A DNA stretch of 64,000 nucleotides from Thiothrix subterranea (GCF_030930995.1 NZ_CP133216.1:1-64000); one strand, 5' to 3'; positions 19,777-30,463 are shown, counted from the first letter of the stretch. A program made the numbers and translations. Notes: a model not told the origin generated them from the letters alone.

Positions 19777-20100
19777 ATGAAAACACGTCATTTCTCCCTC
19801 GCCCTATCGCTCGGCACGGCTGCCGCCATTTTTGCCGGGAGCGCCCTGGCATCACCTGCCCACACCGACAGTTCGCCTTTTTCTGCCGAAAGGATTGAAG
19901 TCACCAAAACCGGGGCGGCTGAAGGCAAATGTGGTGCAAACCAAGACGGTAAATGCGGTGCAGCAAAGCCAGGTGGCAAACCTGATGCTGGGCACAGCAT
20001 ACCGCCTGCTGCCAAACCCATCGTCAAGCCAAAACCCAAGCATGGCAAAAAGCACAAGTCCAAGCGCAAGCACACCACAAAATCCAAAAATCGGCGTTAA
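19777..20100 (+). CDS. Secreted Lys-rich peptide with two GKCG motifs
   Basis: 107 residues: signal peptide (about 1-25, ending ALASPA), then EGKCG (49-53) and DGKCG (57-61), then a Pro/Lys stretch ending with about 20 strongly basic residues. Repeated EGKCG motifs are known from the HvfA-like peptides that MNIO enzymes modify into copper-binding RiPPs. No MNIO gene is next to it; the nearest is bufB at 45.9-46.7 kb. It is followed by a strong terminator, then by thioredoxin and CcdA-like genes. The metallophore idea rests only on the motif. AAGGAG precedes the ATG. Confidence 0.65.
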   Translation: MKTRHFSLALSLGTAAAIFAGSALASPAHTDSSPFSAERIEVTKTGAAEGKCGANQDGKCGAAKPGGKPDAGHSIPPAAKPIVKPKPKHGKKHKSKRKHTTKSKNRR

Positions 20101-20150
20101 TTTCCTCTCTCCATGCATCCATGACGCAGCTACCAGCGTATAAGCGCAGT

Positions 20151-20207
20151 CCACGACGGAATACACGGGAATGGTCAGTGTAGGGGAACCGTTCCGTCGT
20201 GGCTTTT
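20151..20207 (+). terminator. Rho-independent terminator after the GKCG peptide gene
   Basis: CCACGACGGAA (20151-20161) pairs perfectly with TTCCGTCGTGG (20192-20202) and is followed by CTTTTTA. The 30-base loop is long, but the 11-bp stem and T-run are convincing. It separates the peptide gene from the thioredoxin gene. Confidence 0.65.
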
Positions 20208-20233
20208 TACTGTTTATTCAAGGAGTGCTTTAC

Positions 20234-20641
20234 ATGCTGTCTATCCACGCAAAACAACGTTTGTCTCAGGGCTTACTGCTGATGCTGGCAACTTTCGCCT
20301 TTGCCGGGAATGCGTTCGCGGCGGAAGTGCCGTTTGACCGCACCCAGTTTGTCGCAGCACAGGCCACCGGCAAGCCAATACTGGTGCGTTTCCACGCCAC
20401 TTGGTGTTCCACTTGCCGTGCCCAGGAGCCGGTTATTGCCGAACTGCTGGCAGCACCGGAGAACAAGGATGTCACCGCTTTTCTGGTTGATTTCGACGCA
20501 CAAAAAGATGTGGTGAAAAACTTTGAAGTCCCCATGCAAAGCACGCTGGTGGTCGTCAAAGGTGAAAATGAGGTCAGCCGCACCATCGGCGAAACCCGCA
20601 AGGATGCGCTGGCGGCTGAAATCGCCAAAGCCCGCCTGTAA
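20234..20641 (+). CDS. Periplasmic thioredoxin-like protein
   Basis: 135 residues from the ATG at 20234 with AAGGAG 10 bases upstream; a longer frame from 20171 starts within the terminator hairpin and is rejected. A signal peptide ending FAAE precedes a thioredoxin fold with WCSTC as active site. The CcdA/DsbD-like membrane protein gene is 28 bases downstream, so the two form a split DsbD-like reducing system that brings electrons into the periplasm. Confidence 0.8.
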   Translation: MLSIHAKQRLSQGLLLMLATFAFAGNAFAAEVPFDRTQFVAAQATGKPILVRFHATWCSTCRAQEPVIAELLAAPENKDVTAFLVDFDAQKDVVKNFEVPMQSTLVVVKGENEVSRTIGETRKDALAAEIAKARL

Positions 20642-20669
20642 CCCCCACTGACAGAACAAGGAACACCAC

Positions 20670-21398
20670 ATGGATATTGGCCTGGGGTCATACGGGCTTG
20701 CCTTTCTGGCGGGCATCCTTTCCATTCTCTCGCCCTGCGTGTTGCCGCTGGTGCCAATTCTGGTCGGTACGGCGGCCAGCAGCCACCGTTACGGGCCACT
20801 GGCATTGGCGGCGGGGCTGATGGTGTCGTTTACGGCGGCAGGCATCCTGATCCTGAGCATCGGCAGTTCGTTAGGGCTGGATCAGTCCAGTTTGCGGGTC
20901 GCGGGTGCGGTTATCCTGCTGGTGTTTGGCTTCGTGCTGCTATCCGGCAGCTTGCAGGCAAAGCTGGCGGCAGCAACCAGTGGGGTTTCCGGGGCAGGCA
21001 ACCAGTTGCTGGCCCGCGTTTCCCTTGACGGGTTGGCGGGTCAGTTTGTCATCGGCTTGTTGCTGGGGATTGTCTGGAGTCCCTGTGTCGGCCCCACGCT
21101 GGGTGCGGCGATTGCCTTGGCAAGCCAAGGGCAGCAGTTGGCGGAAGTCACCTTGGTCATGGCGCTGTTCAGCCTTGGCGCGGGCATCCCGCTGATTGTG
21201 CTGGGGACGCTTTCCCGCGAATTCATGCTGCGTATCCGGGGCAAACTGATGAGTGCCGGGAAACATGGCAAGCAAGCCTTGGGCATCCTGCTGCTGGTGC
21301 TGGGGGCTTTCATCCTGCTGGGAATCGACAAGCAACTGGAAGGCTGGATACTCGACCATGCCCCAGCGTGGTTTACCCAAATCGGTACGAGCCTGTAA
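20670..21398 (+). CDS. CcdA/DsbD-beta-like transmembrane thiol transporter
   Basis: 242 residues, six to seven helices. Cysteines in LSPCVLPLVP (near residue 24) and WSPCVGPTLG (near 137) are the redox pair of the CcdA family, which carries electrons from cytoplasmic thioredoxin across the membrane. The partner is the periplasmic thioredoxin encoded just upstream. It could serve cytochrome c maturation, needed for the haem proteins at 1-3 kb, or peroxide defence. Confidence 0.85.
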   Translation: MDIGLGSYGLAFLAGILSILSPCVLPLVPILVGTAASSHRYGPLALAAGLMVSFTAAGILILSIGSSLGLDQSSLRVAGAVILLVFGFVLLSGSLQAKLAAATSGVSGAGNQLLARVSLDGLAGQFVIGLLLGIVWSPCVGPTLGAAIALASQGQQLAEVTLVMALFSLGAGIPLIVLGTLSREFMLRIRGKLMSAGKHGKQALGILLLVLGAFILLGIDKQLEGWILDHAPAWFTQIGTSL

Positions 21399-21495
21399 AT
21401 GCTTTCCAAAAATCTGCATCTGCCTGCATCTAACCAGTAAACAGGTGCGTATTTGTCCTGAACCTAACAAAAAGACGGCAATCTGGAGGAGGCTT

Positions 21496-22623
21496 ATGAA
21501 AAGCATTGTGATCGCGGGGTATACCCGCACCCCGTTTACGCTTGGTTACAAAGGCGCATTTGCCAAAGTCCGCCCTGATGACCTTGCCACTGCTGCTGTT
21601 GTTGGTCTGCTGGCAAAAACCGGCGTTGATGGGACGGAAATCGAAGACCTAATCCTCGGTTGTGCCTTCCCCGAAGGTGAACAAGGTTTCAATATTGCCC
21701 GGCTGGTGGTGCTGATGGCAGGTTTGCCGCAGTCTGTCGGCGGTGTCACCGTCAACCGCTTTTGTGGTTCTTCCATGCAAGCCATCCACCAAGCGGCTGG
21801 CGCAATCCAGATGAATGCCGGAAATGCCTTCATTTGTGCCGGGGTGGAATCCATGACCCGCATCCCCATGACCGGCTTCAACCCCTCACCGAATCCTCAC
21901 CTGTATGAAAGGTTGCCTGCTGCCTACATCAGCATGGGGCAAACCGCCGAAATCGTGGCGAAGCGTTACGCTATTTCCCGGCAGGAACAAGAAGCCTTCG
22001 CCCTCGCCAGCCAGCAAAAAGCGGCTGCTGCACAAGCTGCTGGCAAACTGACCGATGAAATCATCCCGGTTGGCAAGGTGACGCAAGATGGCTGTATCCG
22101 CCCCGATACCACGCTGGAAGGCTTGGCTGGCCTGAAACTCGCCTTCGATGCCAACGGCACGGTCACGGCAGCCACCTCTTCCCCGCTTACCGACGGCGCA
22201 TCCGCCACCTTGGTATGCAGTGAGGAATTCGCCAAAGCACACGGGCTGCCCATCCTTGCCCGCATCCGCAGTATTGCCATTTCCGGTTGCGCCCCGGAAA
22301 CGATGGGGCTGGGGCCAATCCTTTCCAGCCAGAAAGCCCTGCAACGTGCTGGGCTAAGTGTTGCCGACCTCGACATCATCGAACTTAACGAAGCCTTTTC
22401 TTCCCAGTCCATCGCCTGCATCCGCGACCTTGGACTGGATGCCAGCAAGGTCAACCTCGACGGCGGAGCCATTGCCCTCGGTCATCCACTCGGTGCAACC
22501 GGCGCACGCATCACCGGTAAAGCGGCTGCGCTGTTGCAACGGGAAGGCAAACAATTTGCCCTTGCCACCCAGTGCATCGGCGGAGGGCAAGGCATCGCCA
22601 CCATTCTGGAGGCGGTGTCATGA
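21496..22623 (+). CDS. fadA: Acetyl-CoA C-acyltransferase (thiolase)
   Basis: 375 residues from the ATG at 21496, preceded by GGAGGAGG; the frame open from 21253 overlaps the ccdA-like gene and is rejected. Catalytic Cys in [10 protein letters not shown], His in [12 protein letters not shown] and the second Cys in TQCIGGGQG are in place. It performs the last, thiolytic step of beta-oxidation. Its stop overlaps the next start (ATGA). Confidence 0.9.
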   Translation: MKSIVIAGYTRTPFTLGYKGAFAKVRPDDLATAAVVGLLAKTGVDGTEIEDLILGCAFPEGEQGFNIARLVVLMAGLPQSVGGVTVNRFCGSSMQAIHQAAGAIQMNAGNAFICAGVESMTRIPMTGFNPSPNPHLYERLPAAYISMGQTAEIVAKRYAISRQEQEAFALASQQKAAAAQAAGKLTDEIIPVGKVTQDGCIRPDTTLEGLAGLKLAFDANGTVTAATSSPLTDGASATLVCSEEFAKAHGLPILARIRSIAISGCAPETMGLGPILSSQKALQRAGLSVADLDIIELNEAFSSQSIACIRDLGLDASKVNLDGGAIALGHPLGATGARITGKAAALLQREGKQFALATQCIGGGQGIATILEAVS

Positions 22624-24944
22624 ACATCCGACAAGTTGCCGTCATCGGTGCAGGCGTAATGGGTTCCGGCATTGCCGCCCACATCGCCAATGCCGGAACT
22701 CCTGTGTTGCTGCTCGACATCGTGCCACAAGGTGCAAGCGACCGCAGCCAGATTGCCAAAACTGCGCTCGACAAGCTGCTCAAAGCCGACCCCGCGCCCT
22801 TCATGCACAAAAAGAACGCCCGCCTCCTCACCCCCGGCAATCTTGAAGACGACTTGCCACAACTGGCGGAATGCGACTGGATTATTGAAGCCATCGTCGA
22901 AAACCTGAACATCAAGCAAGACCTGTACCGCAAGCTGGCAGCCGTGCGCAAAACCGACGCGATCATTTCCTCCAACACCTCCTCGATCCCGTTGCACGAA
23001 CTGGTGGCAGGCTTGCCGGACGGTTTCGCCGCACATTTCATGATTACCCACTTTTTCAACCCGCCGCGCTATATGCGCTTGCTGGAAATCGTCACCAGTG
23101 ATCAAACTGATCAGGATGCTGTCGCCAAAATCCGCGAGTATGCTGACCTGAAGCTGGGTAAAGGTGTGGTGGATTGCAAGGATACCCCAGGATTCATTGC
23201 CAACCGCATCGGCATTTTCTGGCTACAGACCGCGATCCACGAAGCTATTGCACTGGGCTTGACGGTGGAGGAAGCGGATGCCGTGGTCGGTAAACCGCTG
23301 GGCATTCCCAAAACCGGCGTATTCGGCCTGTCCGATCTGGTCGGTATCGACCTGATGCCGCATTTGATGCGCAGCATGAACCGCAGTTTGCCAGCGGGAG
23401 ATGCCTTACGGGAAAAAGCCACCATTCCGCCACTGATCCAGAACATGATTGATGACGGTTATACCGGGCGCAAAGGCAAGGGTGGTTTCTACCGCCTCAA
23501 TACCGCAGGCGGTAGCAAGGTGAAAGAATCCATCAATCTGCAAACGGGTGAATACAGCCCTTCCCAACCCGCACAACTGGCCAGCGTGAAAGCCGCAAAA
23601 GCAGGTGGTTTGCCTGCACTCATTGCCCACCCCGACAAGGGCGGGCAGTATGCATGGCGGGTACTGTCGCAAACCCTGCGCTACGCCGCCGCACTGGTGC
23701 CGGAAATCGCCGACGATATTTGTGCCGTCAACACCGCCATGAAACTGGGTTACAACTGGAAATTTGGGCCGTTTGAGCTGATCGACCAGTTGGGGGCAGA
23801 GGGTTTTGCGCAAAGGTTGGCGGCGGATGGGATGAGTATTCCGCCACTGCTGGAAAAAGCGCGTAAACACGGGTTTTACCAGTACGACGCAGGTGAAACC
23901 CACTACCTCCAACCCGATGGCACATACATCCCCTTACAACGCCCGTCTGGCGTCCTGCTGCTCGCCGACCTCAAACGCCACGCCAAACCCCTGCTGGAAA
24001 ACGATGCCGCCAGCCTGTGGGACATCGGCGATGGCGTAGCCTGCCTCGAATTCCACAGCAAGATGAATGCCCTCGACCCGTTGATCTTGGAAATGATCGG
24101 GGAAACCGTCGAATTCATTCCCCGCAACCACAAGGCACTGGTCATCTATAACGAAGGCAGCAACTTCACCGCAGGCGCAAACCTTGGTTTGCTGGTGTTC
24201 GCTGCCAAACTCGGTGGCTGGGATGAAGTTGACAAGATGGTAAGTGGCGGTCAGCAAGCCTACAAAAAGCTCAAATACGCGCCATTCCCTGTGGTTGGTG
24301 CGCCTTCCGGCTTAGCCTTGGGCGGAGGCTGCGAAATCCTGCTGCACTGTGACGCACTGCAAGCCCATGCCGAAACCTATGTCGGGCTGGTGGAAACCGG
24401 CGTTGGCCTGATCCCCGGCTGGGGCGGCTGCAAGGAAATGCTGCACCGCTGGACAACCTTCCCCAGACGCCCCGGCGGATTCCTGCCCCCTGTGCTGAAA
24501 TGCTTTGAGATTATCAGCGTGGCAACCGTTGCCAAATCCGCGCAAGAAGCCCGTGATTACTTGTTCCTGCGCCCCACCGACGGCATCACCATGAACCGTG
24601 ATAGGTTGCTTGCCGATGCCAAAGCCCGCGCCCTAGCAATGGCAGCAAGCTACCAACCGCCCGCACCACCCGTGTTCCATCTCCCCGGCGCAACTGCCAG
24701 AGTAGCGATGGAAATGGCGGTCAACGACTTCCGCACCAGCGGCAAAGCTACCCCTTACGACGTGGTGGTTGCACAAGCACTGGCAACCGTCCTCAGCGGT
24801 GGTGACACTGACATCACCGAAACCCTGAGCGAAGACGACTTGTTGGCACTGGAATACCAGCAATTCAGCCAGTTGGTGCGCCAGCCCGAAACGCTGGCGC
24901 GGGTCAGCCACATGCTCGAAACCGGCAAACCGCTAAGGAACTGA
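22620..24944 (+). CDS. 3-hydroxyacyl-CoA dehydrogenase/enoyl-CoA hydratase fusion (FadN type)
   Basis: 774 residues. The dehydrogenase is N-terminal (NAD motif [10 protein letters not shown] at 10-19, then SSNTSSIP and HFFNPP), and the hydratase/crotonase part is C-terminal ([30 protein letters not shown]). This order is the reverse of E. coli FadB and matches FadN-type proteins. It carries out hydration and oxidation of fatty acyl-CoA. Lies between thiolase and acyl-CoA ligase genes in one operon. Confidence 0.88.
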   Translation: MNIRQVAVIGAGVMGSGIAAHIANAGTPVLLLDIVPQGASDRSQIAKTALDKLLKADPAPFMHKKNARLLTPGNLEDDLPQLAECDWIIEAIVENLNIKQDLYRKLAAVRKTDAIISSNTSSIPLHELVAGLPDGFAAHFMITHFFNPPRYMRLLEIVTSDQTDQDAVAKIREYADLKLGKGVVDCKDTPGFIANRIGIFWLQTAIHEAIALGLTVEEADAVVGKPLGIPKTGVFGLSDLVGIDLMPHLMRSMNRSLPAGDALREKATIPPLIQNMIDDGYTGRKGKGGFYRLNTAGGSKVKESINLQTGEYSPSQPAQLASVKAAKAGGLPALIAHPDKGGQYAWRVLSQTLRYAAALVPEIADDICAVNTAMKLGYNWKFGPFELIDQLGAEGFAQRLAADGMSIPPLLEKARKHGFYQYDAGETHYLQPDGTYIPLQRPSGVLLLADLKRHAKPLLENDAASLWDIGDGVACLEFHSKMNALDPLILEMIGETVEFIPRNHKALVIYNEGSNFTAGANLGLLVFAAKLGGWDEVDKMVSGGQQAYKKLKYAPFPVVGAPSGLALGGGCEILLHCDALQAHAETYVGLVETGVGLIPGWGGCKEMLHRWTTFPRRPGGFLPPVLKCFEIISVATVAKSAQEARDYLFLRPTDGITMNRDRLLADAKARALAMAASYQPPAPPVFHLPGATARVAMEMAVNDFRTSGKATPYDVVVAQALATVLSGGDTDITETLSEDDLLALEYQQFSQLVRQPETLARVSHMLETGKPLRN

Positions 24945-24954
24945 GGAGGCGCAA

Positions 24955-26622
24955 ATGGACAAGTTATGGTTGCAAAGCTACCCACCCAGCGTCCCGGAAC
25001 TGATTGATCTGGGGCAGTACCATTCACTGGCTGACTTGTTCCACCACAGCGTTGCCAAGTACCGTGATCACCCAGCTTTCAGTAATCTGGGTAAAGTGCT
25101 GACTTACGTGCAAGTGGACGTGCTGACCCAGCAGTTTGCCGCTTACCTGATTCACCGTGCGGGACTGCAACCCGGTGAGCGCATTGCCATCATGATGCCT
25201 AACCTGCTGCAATACCCGGTTGCACTGTTCGCGGCTCTGCGTGCCGGGCTGGTGGTGGTCAACACCAATCCGCTCTACACCGAGCGCGAACTCGAACATC
25301 AGTTGCAGGATTCCGGCGCGAAAGCCATCGTCATCCTCGCCAATTTCGCCACCACACTGGAAAAAGTGGTGGACAAGACCGGCATCCAGACCATTATCAC
25401 CACTGAAATCGGCGACCTGCTGGATTTCCCCCATTCGTTGCTGGTCAACACGGTGGTCAAGTGCGTGAAAAAACTGGTTCCTGCGTATCATTTGCCGCAA
25501 GCAGTCAGTTTCAAGCAGGTGTTACGGCTGGGCAAGCAGGTTGCCGAGCAGTATCAGGATGCGGATACCCGGCAGGAAGACGTGGCTTTCCTGCAATACA
25601 CGGGCGGCACGACGGGTGTTGCCAAAGGTGCGGCACTGACGCACCGCAACCTGCTGGCGAATATGCTGCAAGCGGATGCGTGGACGAAAGGCTGTCTGGA
25701 ATACGGCAAGGAAACCTTCATCACCGCGTTGCCGCTTTACCATGTGTTTGCCTTGACCGCCAATGCCCTGTTTGCCCTGGAACTGGGGGCAAAAAATGTC
25801 CTCATCACCAACCCACGCGATTTACCGGCTTTCCTCAAGGAACTGGGCAAGGAACCGTTTACCTTCATCACGGGTGTCAACACCCTTTACAACGCACTGC
25901 TTAACCACCCGGACATTGGCACGGTGGATTTTTCCCGCCTGAAAATCAGTCTGGGTGGTGGCATGGCAGTGCAGAAAGCGGTTGCTGAACGCTGGCAAGC
26001 CCTGACGGGCAGTGTGCTGCTGGAAGCCTACGGCTTGACGGAAACCTCCCCGGCGGTGTGCATCAACCCCGTCACTTTGCGGGATTACAACGGCATGATT
26101 GGCTTGCCTATCCCGTCCACTGAAGTATCCGTCCGTGATGTGGATGGCAATGAATGTGGCGTAGGCGAAGCGGGTGAGTTGTGGATACGCGGCCCACAGG
26201 TGATGCAGGGTTACTGGCAACGCCCTGACGAAACCGCCAAGGTGATGACGGATGAGGGTTGGCTGAAAACGGGTGATGTTGCCGTGATCAACGAACAAGG
26301 TTTCGTCAAACTGGTTGACCGCATCAAGGACATGGTGCTGGTGTCCGGTTTCAACGTTTACCCCAACGAAGTGGAAGACGTGCTTGCCAGCCATCCCAAA
26401 ATCCTCGAAGCCGGTGTCATCGGCGTACCGGATGAGCATTCCGGTGAAGCGGTGAAGGCGTTTGTGGTCAAAAAAGACGACAGCCTGACGCTGGAGGAAG
26501 TCAAAGCCTATTGCCATGACCAACTGACGGCTTACAAACGCCCCAAACACGTGGTGTTTGTGGAAGCCCTGCCGAAAAGCAACGTGGGTAAAGTTTTGCG
26601 CAAGGAATTGCGCAAGTTGTAG
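24955..26622 (+). CDS. fadD: Long-chain fatty acid-CoA ligase
   Basis: 555 residues, adenylate-forming family. The P-loop-like YTGGTTGVAKGA, the AYGLTETSP motif, and the hinge/C-terminal GWLKTGDVA...DRIKDMVLVSGFNVYP are complete. It activates fatty acids to acyl-CoA for the enzymes encoded upstream. It starts 10 bases after the dehydrogenase gene with GAGGAGG as ribosome site. Confidence 0.9.
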   Translation: MDKLWLQSYPPSVPELIDLGQYHSLADLFHHSVAKYRDHPAFSNLGKVLTYVQVDVLTQQFAAYLIHRAGLQPGERIAIMMPNLLQYPVALFAALRAGLVVVNTNPLYTERELEHQLQDSGAKAIVILANFATTLEKVVDKTGIQTIITTEIGDLLDFPHSLLVNTVVKCVKKLVPAYHLPQAVSFKQVLRLGKQVAEQYQDADTRQEDVAFLQYTGGTTGVAKGAALTHRNLLANMLQADAWTKGCLEYGKETFITALPLYHVFALTANALFALELGAKNVLITNPRDLPAFLKELGKEPFTFITGVNTLYNALLNHPDIGTVDFSRLKISLGGGMAVQKAVAERWQALTGSVLLEAYGLTETSPAVCINPVTLRDYNGMIGLPIPSTEVSVRDVDGNECGVGEAGELWIRGPQVMQGYWQRPDETAKVMTDEGWLKTGDVAVINEQGFVKLVDRIKDMVLVSGFNVYPNEVEDVLASHPKILEAGVIGVPDEHSGEAVKAFVVKKDDSLTLEEVKAYCHDQLTAYKRPKHVVFVEALPKSNVGKVLRKELRKL

Positions 26623-26743
26623 GCAGGGTGTTTAGGGTGGTTCATTGATTGTTTATACCCAAAAGCAACCTTCACTTACAGCCAACGGTTCGCTATACTG
26701 TATGCAGCAAAGATAGCTGGCTGTACCGAAAGGGCAGCAAATC

Positions 26744-26774
26744 CTATAGCCGCCTCAAGCGGCTATAGTTGTTT
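26744..26774 (+). terminator. Terminator hairpin after the fatty-acid operon
   Basis: CTATAGCCGC (26744-26753), CTCAA, GCGGCTATAG (26759-26768), then TTGTTTCT. A perfect 10-bp stem; the U-tract is short. It lies between fadD and the DUF3800 gene. Confidence 0.55.
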
Positions 26775-26788
26775 CTGGGGAACAAGAA

Positions 26789-27631
26789 TTGCATATTCTC
26801 TATATTGCCGAGTCCGGCGATACCGGGCAGTTGCCAGCGCAACCCGGCGCAAATGACCAACCTGTTTTTGTGATCGGCGCATTGATTGTGGACGCTGCCA
26901 AACTCGGCGATTTGACCCGCGATTTCATCGACCTGAAAACCCGTTTTTATCCGGGGCTGGTAGGGGAGTGCAACAAACACCTTGACCGGATACTGCCGGA
27001 AATCAAAGGGGCAGACCTGCGCCGTAATGCGCTGCGCGGTCGGCATAACGTCCGCCGTCATGCGGTCGGTTTCCTTTCCAAATTGTTGCTGATCCTGCAA
27101 GCGCATGATGTGCGCTTGTTGTCCCGCGTGTGGGTCAAACCGTTGGGGCAACGCTTTGACGGCAGGGCGGTGTATACCTCGTCCATCCAGTGGCTGTATT
27201 CCAGCTTTGAAAATTTCCTGCACGACCAAGACAGTTTGGGGTTCTGCATTGCTGACAGCCGCGCCCCACTTAATAACGCTATCGTGGCGCATTCGGTCTT
27301 TACCCAAAAATTCCAATCCTCATCAGCCGCCTATGGGCGCACGCTGGAACTACCAACCTTTGCCCATAGCGAGAACCACGCGGGTATCCAGCTTTGTGAC
27401 ATCGTGTGTTCTGCTTTGTTGTATCCGATTGCGGCGGAAGTCTATTGCAGCGGTCATGTGGGGAATATCCATGTGCAGGCAGGGGCTGCTGCCTTGCGGC
27501 AGCGGTTCGGGGAGGAATTGCAGGCTTTACAATTCCGCTACCGTGAGCCGTTGGGGAAGTGGAATGGCGGAATTGTGGTGTCTGACCCCATCGGGTTGCG
27601 CAATGCGGCGGGGATGTTCGCGTTTGATTGA
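26789..27631 (+). CDS. DUF3800 domain protein, TTG start
   Basis: 280 residues. ILYIAESGDTG at the N-terminus and HAGIQLCDIVCSALLYP near residue 195 are the two Asp-containing blocks of DUF3800, an RNase H-like family common in mobile elements and near defence genes. No ATG is usable; TTG at 26789 follows GGGGA. It starts right after the terminator of the fad operon and probably has its own promoter around 26690-26740. Function is unknown; a nuclease is possible. Confidence 0.65.
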   Translation: MHILYIAESGDTGQLPAQPGANDQPVFVIGALIVDAAKLGDLTRDFIDLKTRFYPGLVGECNKHLDRILPEIKGADLRRNALRGRHNVRRHAVGFLSKLLLILQAHDVRLLSRVWVKPLGQRFDGRAVYTSSIQWLYSSFENFLHDQDSLGFCIADSRAPLNNAIVAHSVFTQKFQSSSAAYGRTLELPTFAHSENHAGIQLCDIVCSALLYPIAAEVYCSGHVGNIHVQAGAAALRQRFGEELQALQFRYREPLGKWNGGIVVSDPIGLRNAAGMFAFD

Positions 27632-27918
27632 TCGGGGCATCCTTCCGGGCGTGTGGGAAGAAATAATAGCCTAAGTACTTGCTGTGTCTGTTCACCGACG
27701 ATCTCTGACAGTACCGCATAGGTTTTTGCCTGCATCCTTAATACACCGTCAATGTTACCAATCGCAGCCGCAAATTGTGCGTCACGGAGGCAGGCCAATA
27801 GCTCTTGTTCACGGCTGATATACAGCACATCATTCATGCTGGTTGCTGGTTGCTGGTTGCTGGTTGCTGGTTGCTGGTTGCTGGTTGCTGGTTGCTGGTT
27901 GCTGGTTGCTGGTTGCAT
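27538..27918 (-). CDS. Small protein gene with heptanucleotide repeat at its 5' end (possible phase-variable frame)
   Basis: 126 residues from the ATG at 27918. The first 27 residues are encoded by an AGCAACC repeat, giving a QPATSNQ repeat; after it the frame continues MNDVLYISREQELLACLRDA, an otherwise unrecognised sequence with heptad-like hydrophobics. Since the unit is 7 bp, gain or loss of one copy would change the frame and cut off translation from the upstream ATG. A second ATG at 27837 lies right after the repeats without a ribosome site. The 3' end overlaps the convergent DUF3800 gene by 94 bp, which weakens the case for the last residues. Confidence 0.4.
   Translation of the reverse strand: MQPATSNQQPATSNQQPATSNQQPATSMNDVLYISREQELLACLRDAQFAAAIGNIDGVLRMQAKTYAVLSEIVGEQTQQVLRLLFLPTRPEGCPDQSNANIPAALRNPMGSDTTIPPFHFPNGSR
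27841..27917. repeat. Heptanucleotide tandem repeat (GGTTGCT)n
   Basis: Ten perfect GGTTGCT copies (27841-27910) and an eleventh, GGTTGCA. The unit length is not a multiple of three and the tract is preceded, on the minus strand, by ATG, so copy number decides the reading frame downstream. Similar heptanucleotide repeats are known as neutral intergenic elements in some bacteria, so a role is not certain. Confidence 0.9.
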
Positions 27919-27996
27919 AGGATTTTCTTGTATTTGTGGTGAGGGGGCAATGCTAACACTCTTTGGCTTTCCGCTTAGGTAGACATGGATAATTGG

Positions 27997-28023
27997 ACAC
28001 CGGGGCGGGCTATTCCCCGGTGT
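27997..28023. repeat. Inverted repeat downstream of metE
   Basis: ACACCGGGG (27997-28005) and CCCCGGTGT (28015-28023), perfect 9-bp arms with a 9-base loop, no T-run on either side. It lies in the 262 bases between the repeat-containing gene and metE, where no other feature is seen, and may end or stabilise the metE transcript. Confidence 0.4.
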
Positions 28024-28180
28024 TGGGCAGTACCGAACGTGAAAGTGGTCAAAAGCGGATACTGCTTATACGCCATCGCAACACAAAGCCTAAAGGGAAG
28101 TCATCAAAATAACGTCCTGTCTTGTTTTTTTATTCATCACTTTGGTTGAAGGTTGAATGTAGCCCTGTTCAAGTCATTTG

Positions 28181-30463
28181 TCAGTATAAACCTGTTGACC
28201 GTAACACCTTGGTAGCCTCCACCATGTTGGCCAGTGCCGGGATCACCTCCGCCCATTGTCGTGTCTTCAACCCACAATCCGGGTTAACCCACAAGCGTTG
28301 GGGCGGGATGTCACGGCTGGCTTTCTGCATCATCCGCACCATGCTGTCTACCGTGGGGATATTGGGGCTGTGGATGTCGTACACGCCGGGGCCGATTTCA
28401 TTGGGGTAGGCAAATTCACTGAACGCTTCCAGCAATTCCATATCGGAACGCGAGGTTTCGATGGTGATCACGTCCGCATCCATCGCGGCAATCTCCGGCA
28501 TGATGTCGTTGAACTCGGAATAGCACATGTGGGTATGGATTTGGGTATCATCGCGCACCCCCGCTACTGACAGACGGAACGCCTCCACCGCCCATTGCAG
28601 GTAGGCTTTCCATTCACTGTTGCGCAGGGGCAAACCTTCGCGGAAAGCGGGTTCATCCACCTGAATAATGCCGATGCCAGCCGCTTCTAGGTCAAGGATT
28701 TCATCCCGCAACGCCAACGCAATCTGGAACGCGGTATCACGGCGCGGCTGGTCATCCCGCACGAATGACCATTGCAGCATTGTAACCGGGCCAGTGAGCA
28801 TCCCTTTCATGGGCTTGGTGGTGAGGGACTGGGCATAAGCCGACCATTCCACCGTCATGGCCAACGGGCGTGACACATCGCCGTAAATGATCGGCGGTTT
28901 GACGCAGCGGCTGCCGTAGGATTGCACCCAACCCAGCCGGGTGAAGGCATACCCGGCAAGTTGTTCACCGAAGTATTCCACCATGTCGTTACGCTCGGCT
29001 TCACCATGCACGGGGACATCCAGCCCCAGTTGTTCCTGTACTTCGACGGCGTGGCGGATTTCAGCCTGCATCGCGGCGTGGTAGCTGGCTGCGTCCAGTT
29101 GCCCAGCTTTGAAATCATGCCGTGCCTTGCGGATTTCTTGCGTTTGCGGGAATGAGCCAATGGTTGTGGTGGGGTACAGCGGCAACTCGAAGCGTTGCTG
29201 TTGCACCTTGGCGCGTTCGGGGTAGGCGGAAGCGCGTTGCAGCAGTGCCGGGGTAATGTCTGCCATGCGTTGTGCCACTGCTGGGTTGTGTACCCGTGTG
29301 GAGGTTTGGCGGCTTTCAATGGCGGCGTGGTTGGCTTCCAGCGCAGTACGCACACTGCCACGTCCTTGGGTCAGGGCTTGGCTGAGGATGCGCAATTCGT
29401 CCAGCTTCTGCACGGCAAATGCCAGCCAGTTTTTCAGTTCCGTATCCAGCGTGGCTTCCAGCCCCAAATCCAGCGGTACGTGCAGCAATGAGCAGGACGG
29501 GGCAAGCCACAGGCGTTCCCCTAAGCGTTGGTGGATGGGTTCGAGCCATGCCAGCACCGCGTTGAGGTCGGTTTTCCAGAGGTTGCGCCCATCCACCACC
29601 CCAAGGGACAGCACTTTGTAGGGTGAAAGGTTGTCCAGCACCCGCGCTATTTCTTCCCGCCCGCGCACCGCATCCAGATGCAGTCCTGCCACGGGCAAGT
29701 TGCACGCCAGCCGCAAGTTGTCGCGCAACTCACCGAAATAGCTTGCCAGCAACAGGTTCAGGCTGCGGGTCTGGAGCTGGTTGTAGGCGGATTCAAAAGC
29801 GTTTTGCCATGCCAGCGGCAAATCCAGCACCAGAATGGGTTCGTCGATTTGCACCCATTCCACCCCCAACGCGGCGAGGTATTGCAACACTTCCACATAC
29901 ACGGGCAACAGGCGTGGCAGCAGTTCCAGTTTGTCGAATTCCTGCCCCTTGACCTTGCCCAGCCACAGGTAGGACAACGGCCCCAGCAGGACGGGCTTGG
30001 GGTTGAACCCGGCGGCTTTGGCTTCTTTCACCTGATCCAGCAACTGGGTGGAAGCCAGATGGAAATCGGTATCGCTTGCCAGTTCCGGCACGATGTAGTG
30101 GTAATTGGTGTCAAACCATTTGGTCATTTCACAGGCAAAGGTCGGTTCGCCTGTCGGGGCGCGTCCGCGTGCCATGCGGAAATACTGGTCAAGTTCGTTT
30201 GCCCCTTGCCCTTGCTGGAAACGCGGTGGCAAGTTGCCCAGCATCAAACTGGTGTTCAGCACATGGTCGTACAGGGCGAAATCGCCCACTGGCACAAAGT
30301 CCAGCCCCGCTTGTTGCTGGATGTTCCAGTGCTGTTGGCGTAAGCCGTAGGCAGTGGTTAGCAGGCTGTCGGCATCACTTGCCCCTTTCCAGTAGCTTTC
30401 CAACGCAAATTTCAATTCACGGCCAGCCCCCATGCGTGGGAAGCCGAGGTTGTGGAGTCGCAT
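28181..30463 (-). CDS. metE: Cobalamin-independent methionine synthase
   Basis: 760 residues, full length. N-terminal domain starts [21 protein letters not shown]; the catalytic C-terminal domain carries the zinc ligands HMCYSEF (His/Cys), a Glu in [13 protein letters not shown] and the last Cys in [11 protein letters not shown]. It transfers the methyl group of 5-methyltetrahydropteroyl-polyglutamate to homocysteine. Transcribed away from the mod operon, whose last gene is a MetR-like regulator likely to activate it. A near-match to the MetR site (TGAA-N5-CTCA at 30548-30560) stands 85 bases upstream. Confidence 0.93.
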   Translation of the reverse strand: MRLHNLGFPRMGAGRELKFALESYWKGASDADSLLTTAYGLRQQHWNIQQQAGLDFVPVGDFALYDHVLNTSLMLGNLPPRFQQGQGANELDQYFRMARGRAPTGEPTFACEMTKWFDTNYHYIVPELASDTDFHLASTQLLDQVKEAKAAGFNPKPVLLGPLSYLWLGKVKGQEFDKLELLPRLLPVYVEVLQYLAALGVEWVQIDEPILVLDLPLAWQNAFESAYNQLQTRSLNLLLASYFGELRDNLRLACNLPVAGLHLDAVRGREEIARVLDNLSPYKVLSLGVVDGRNLWKTDLNAVLAWLEPIHQRLGERLWLAPSCSLLHVPLDLGLEATLDTELKNWLAFAVQKLDELRILSQALTQGRGSVRTALEANHAAIESRQTSTRVHNPAVAQRMADITPALLQRASAYPERAKVQQQRFELPLYPTTTIGSFPQTQEIRKARHDFKAGQLDAASYHAAMQAEIRHAVEVQEQLGLDVPVHGEAERNDMVEYFGEQLAGYAFTRLGWVQSYGSRCVKPPIIYGDVSRPLAMTVEWSAYAQSLTTKPMKGMLTGPVTMLQWSFVRDDQPRRDTAFQIALALRDEILDLEAAGIGIIQVDEPAFREGLPLRNSEWKAYLQWAVEAFRLSVAGVRDDTQIHTHMCYSEFNDIMPEIAAMDADVITIETSRSDMELLEAFSEFAYPNEIGPGVYDIHSPNIPTVDSMVRMMQKASRDIPPQRLWVNPDCGLKTRQWAEVIPALANMVEATKVLRSTGLY

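Noticed and set aside
27841-27917. Tandem repeat as a CRISPR array
   Set aside because: The unit is 7 bp with no spacers; it is a simple heptanucleotide repeat.
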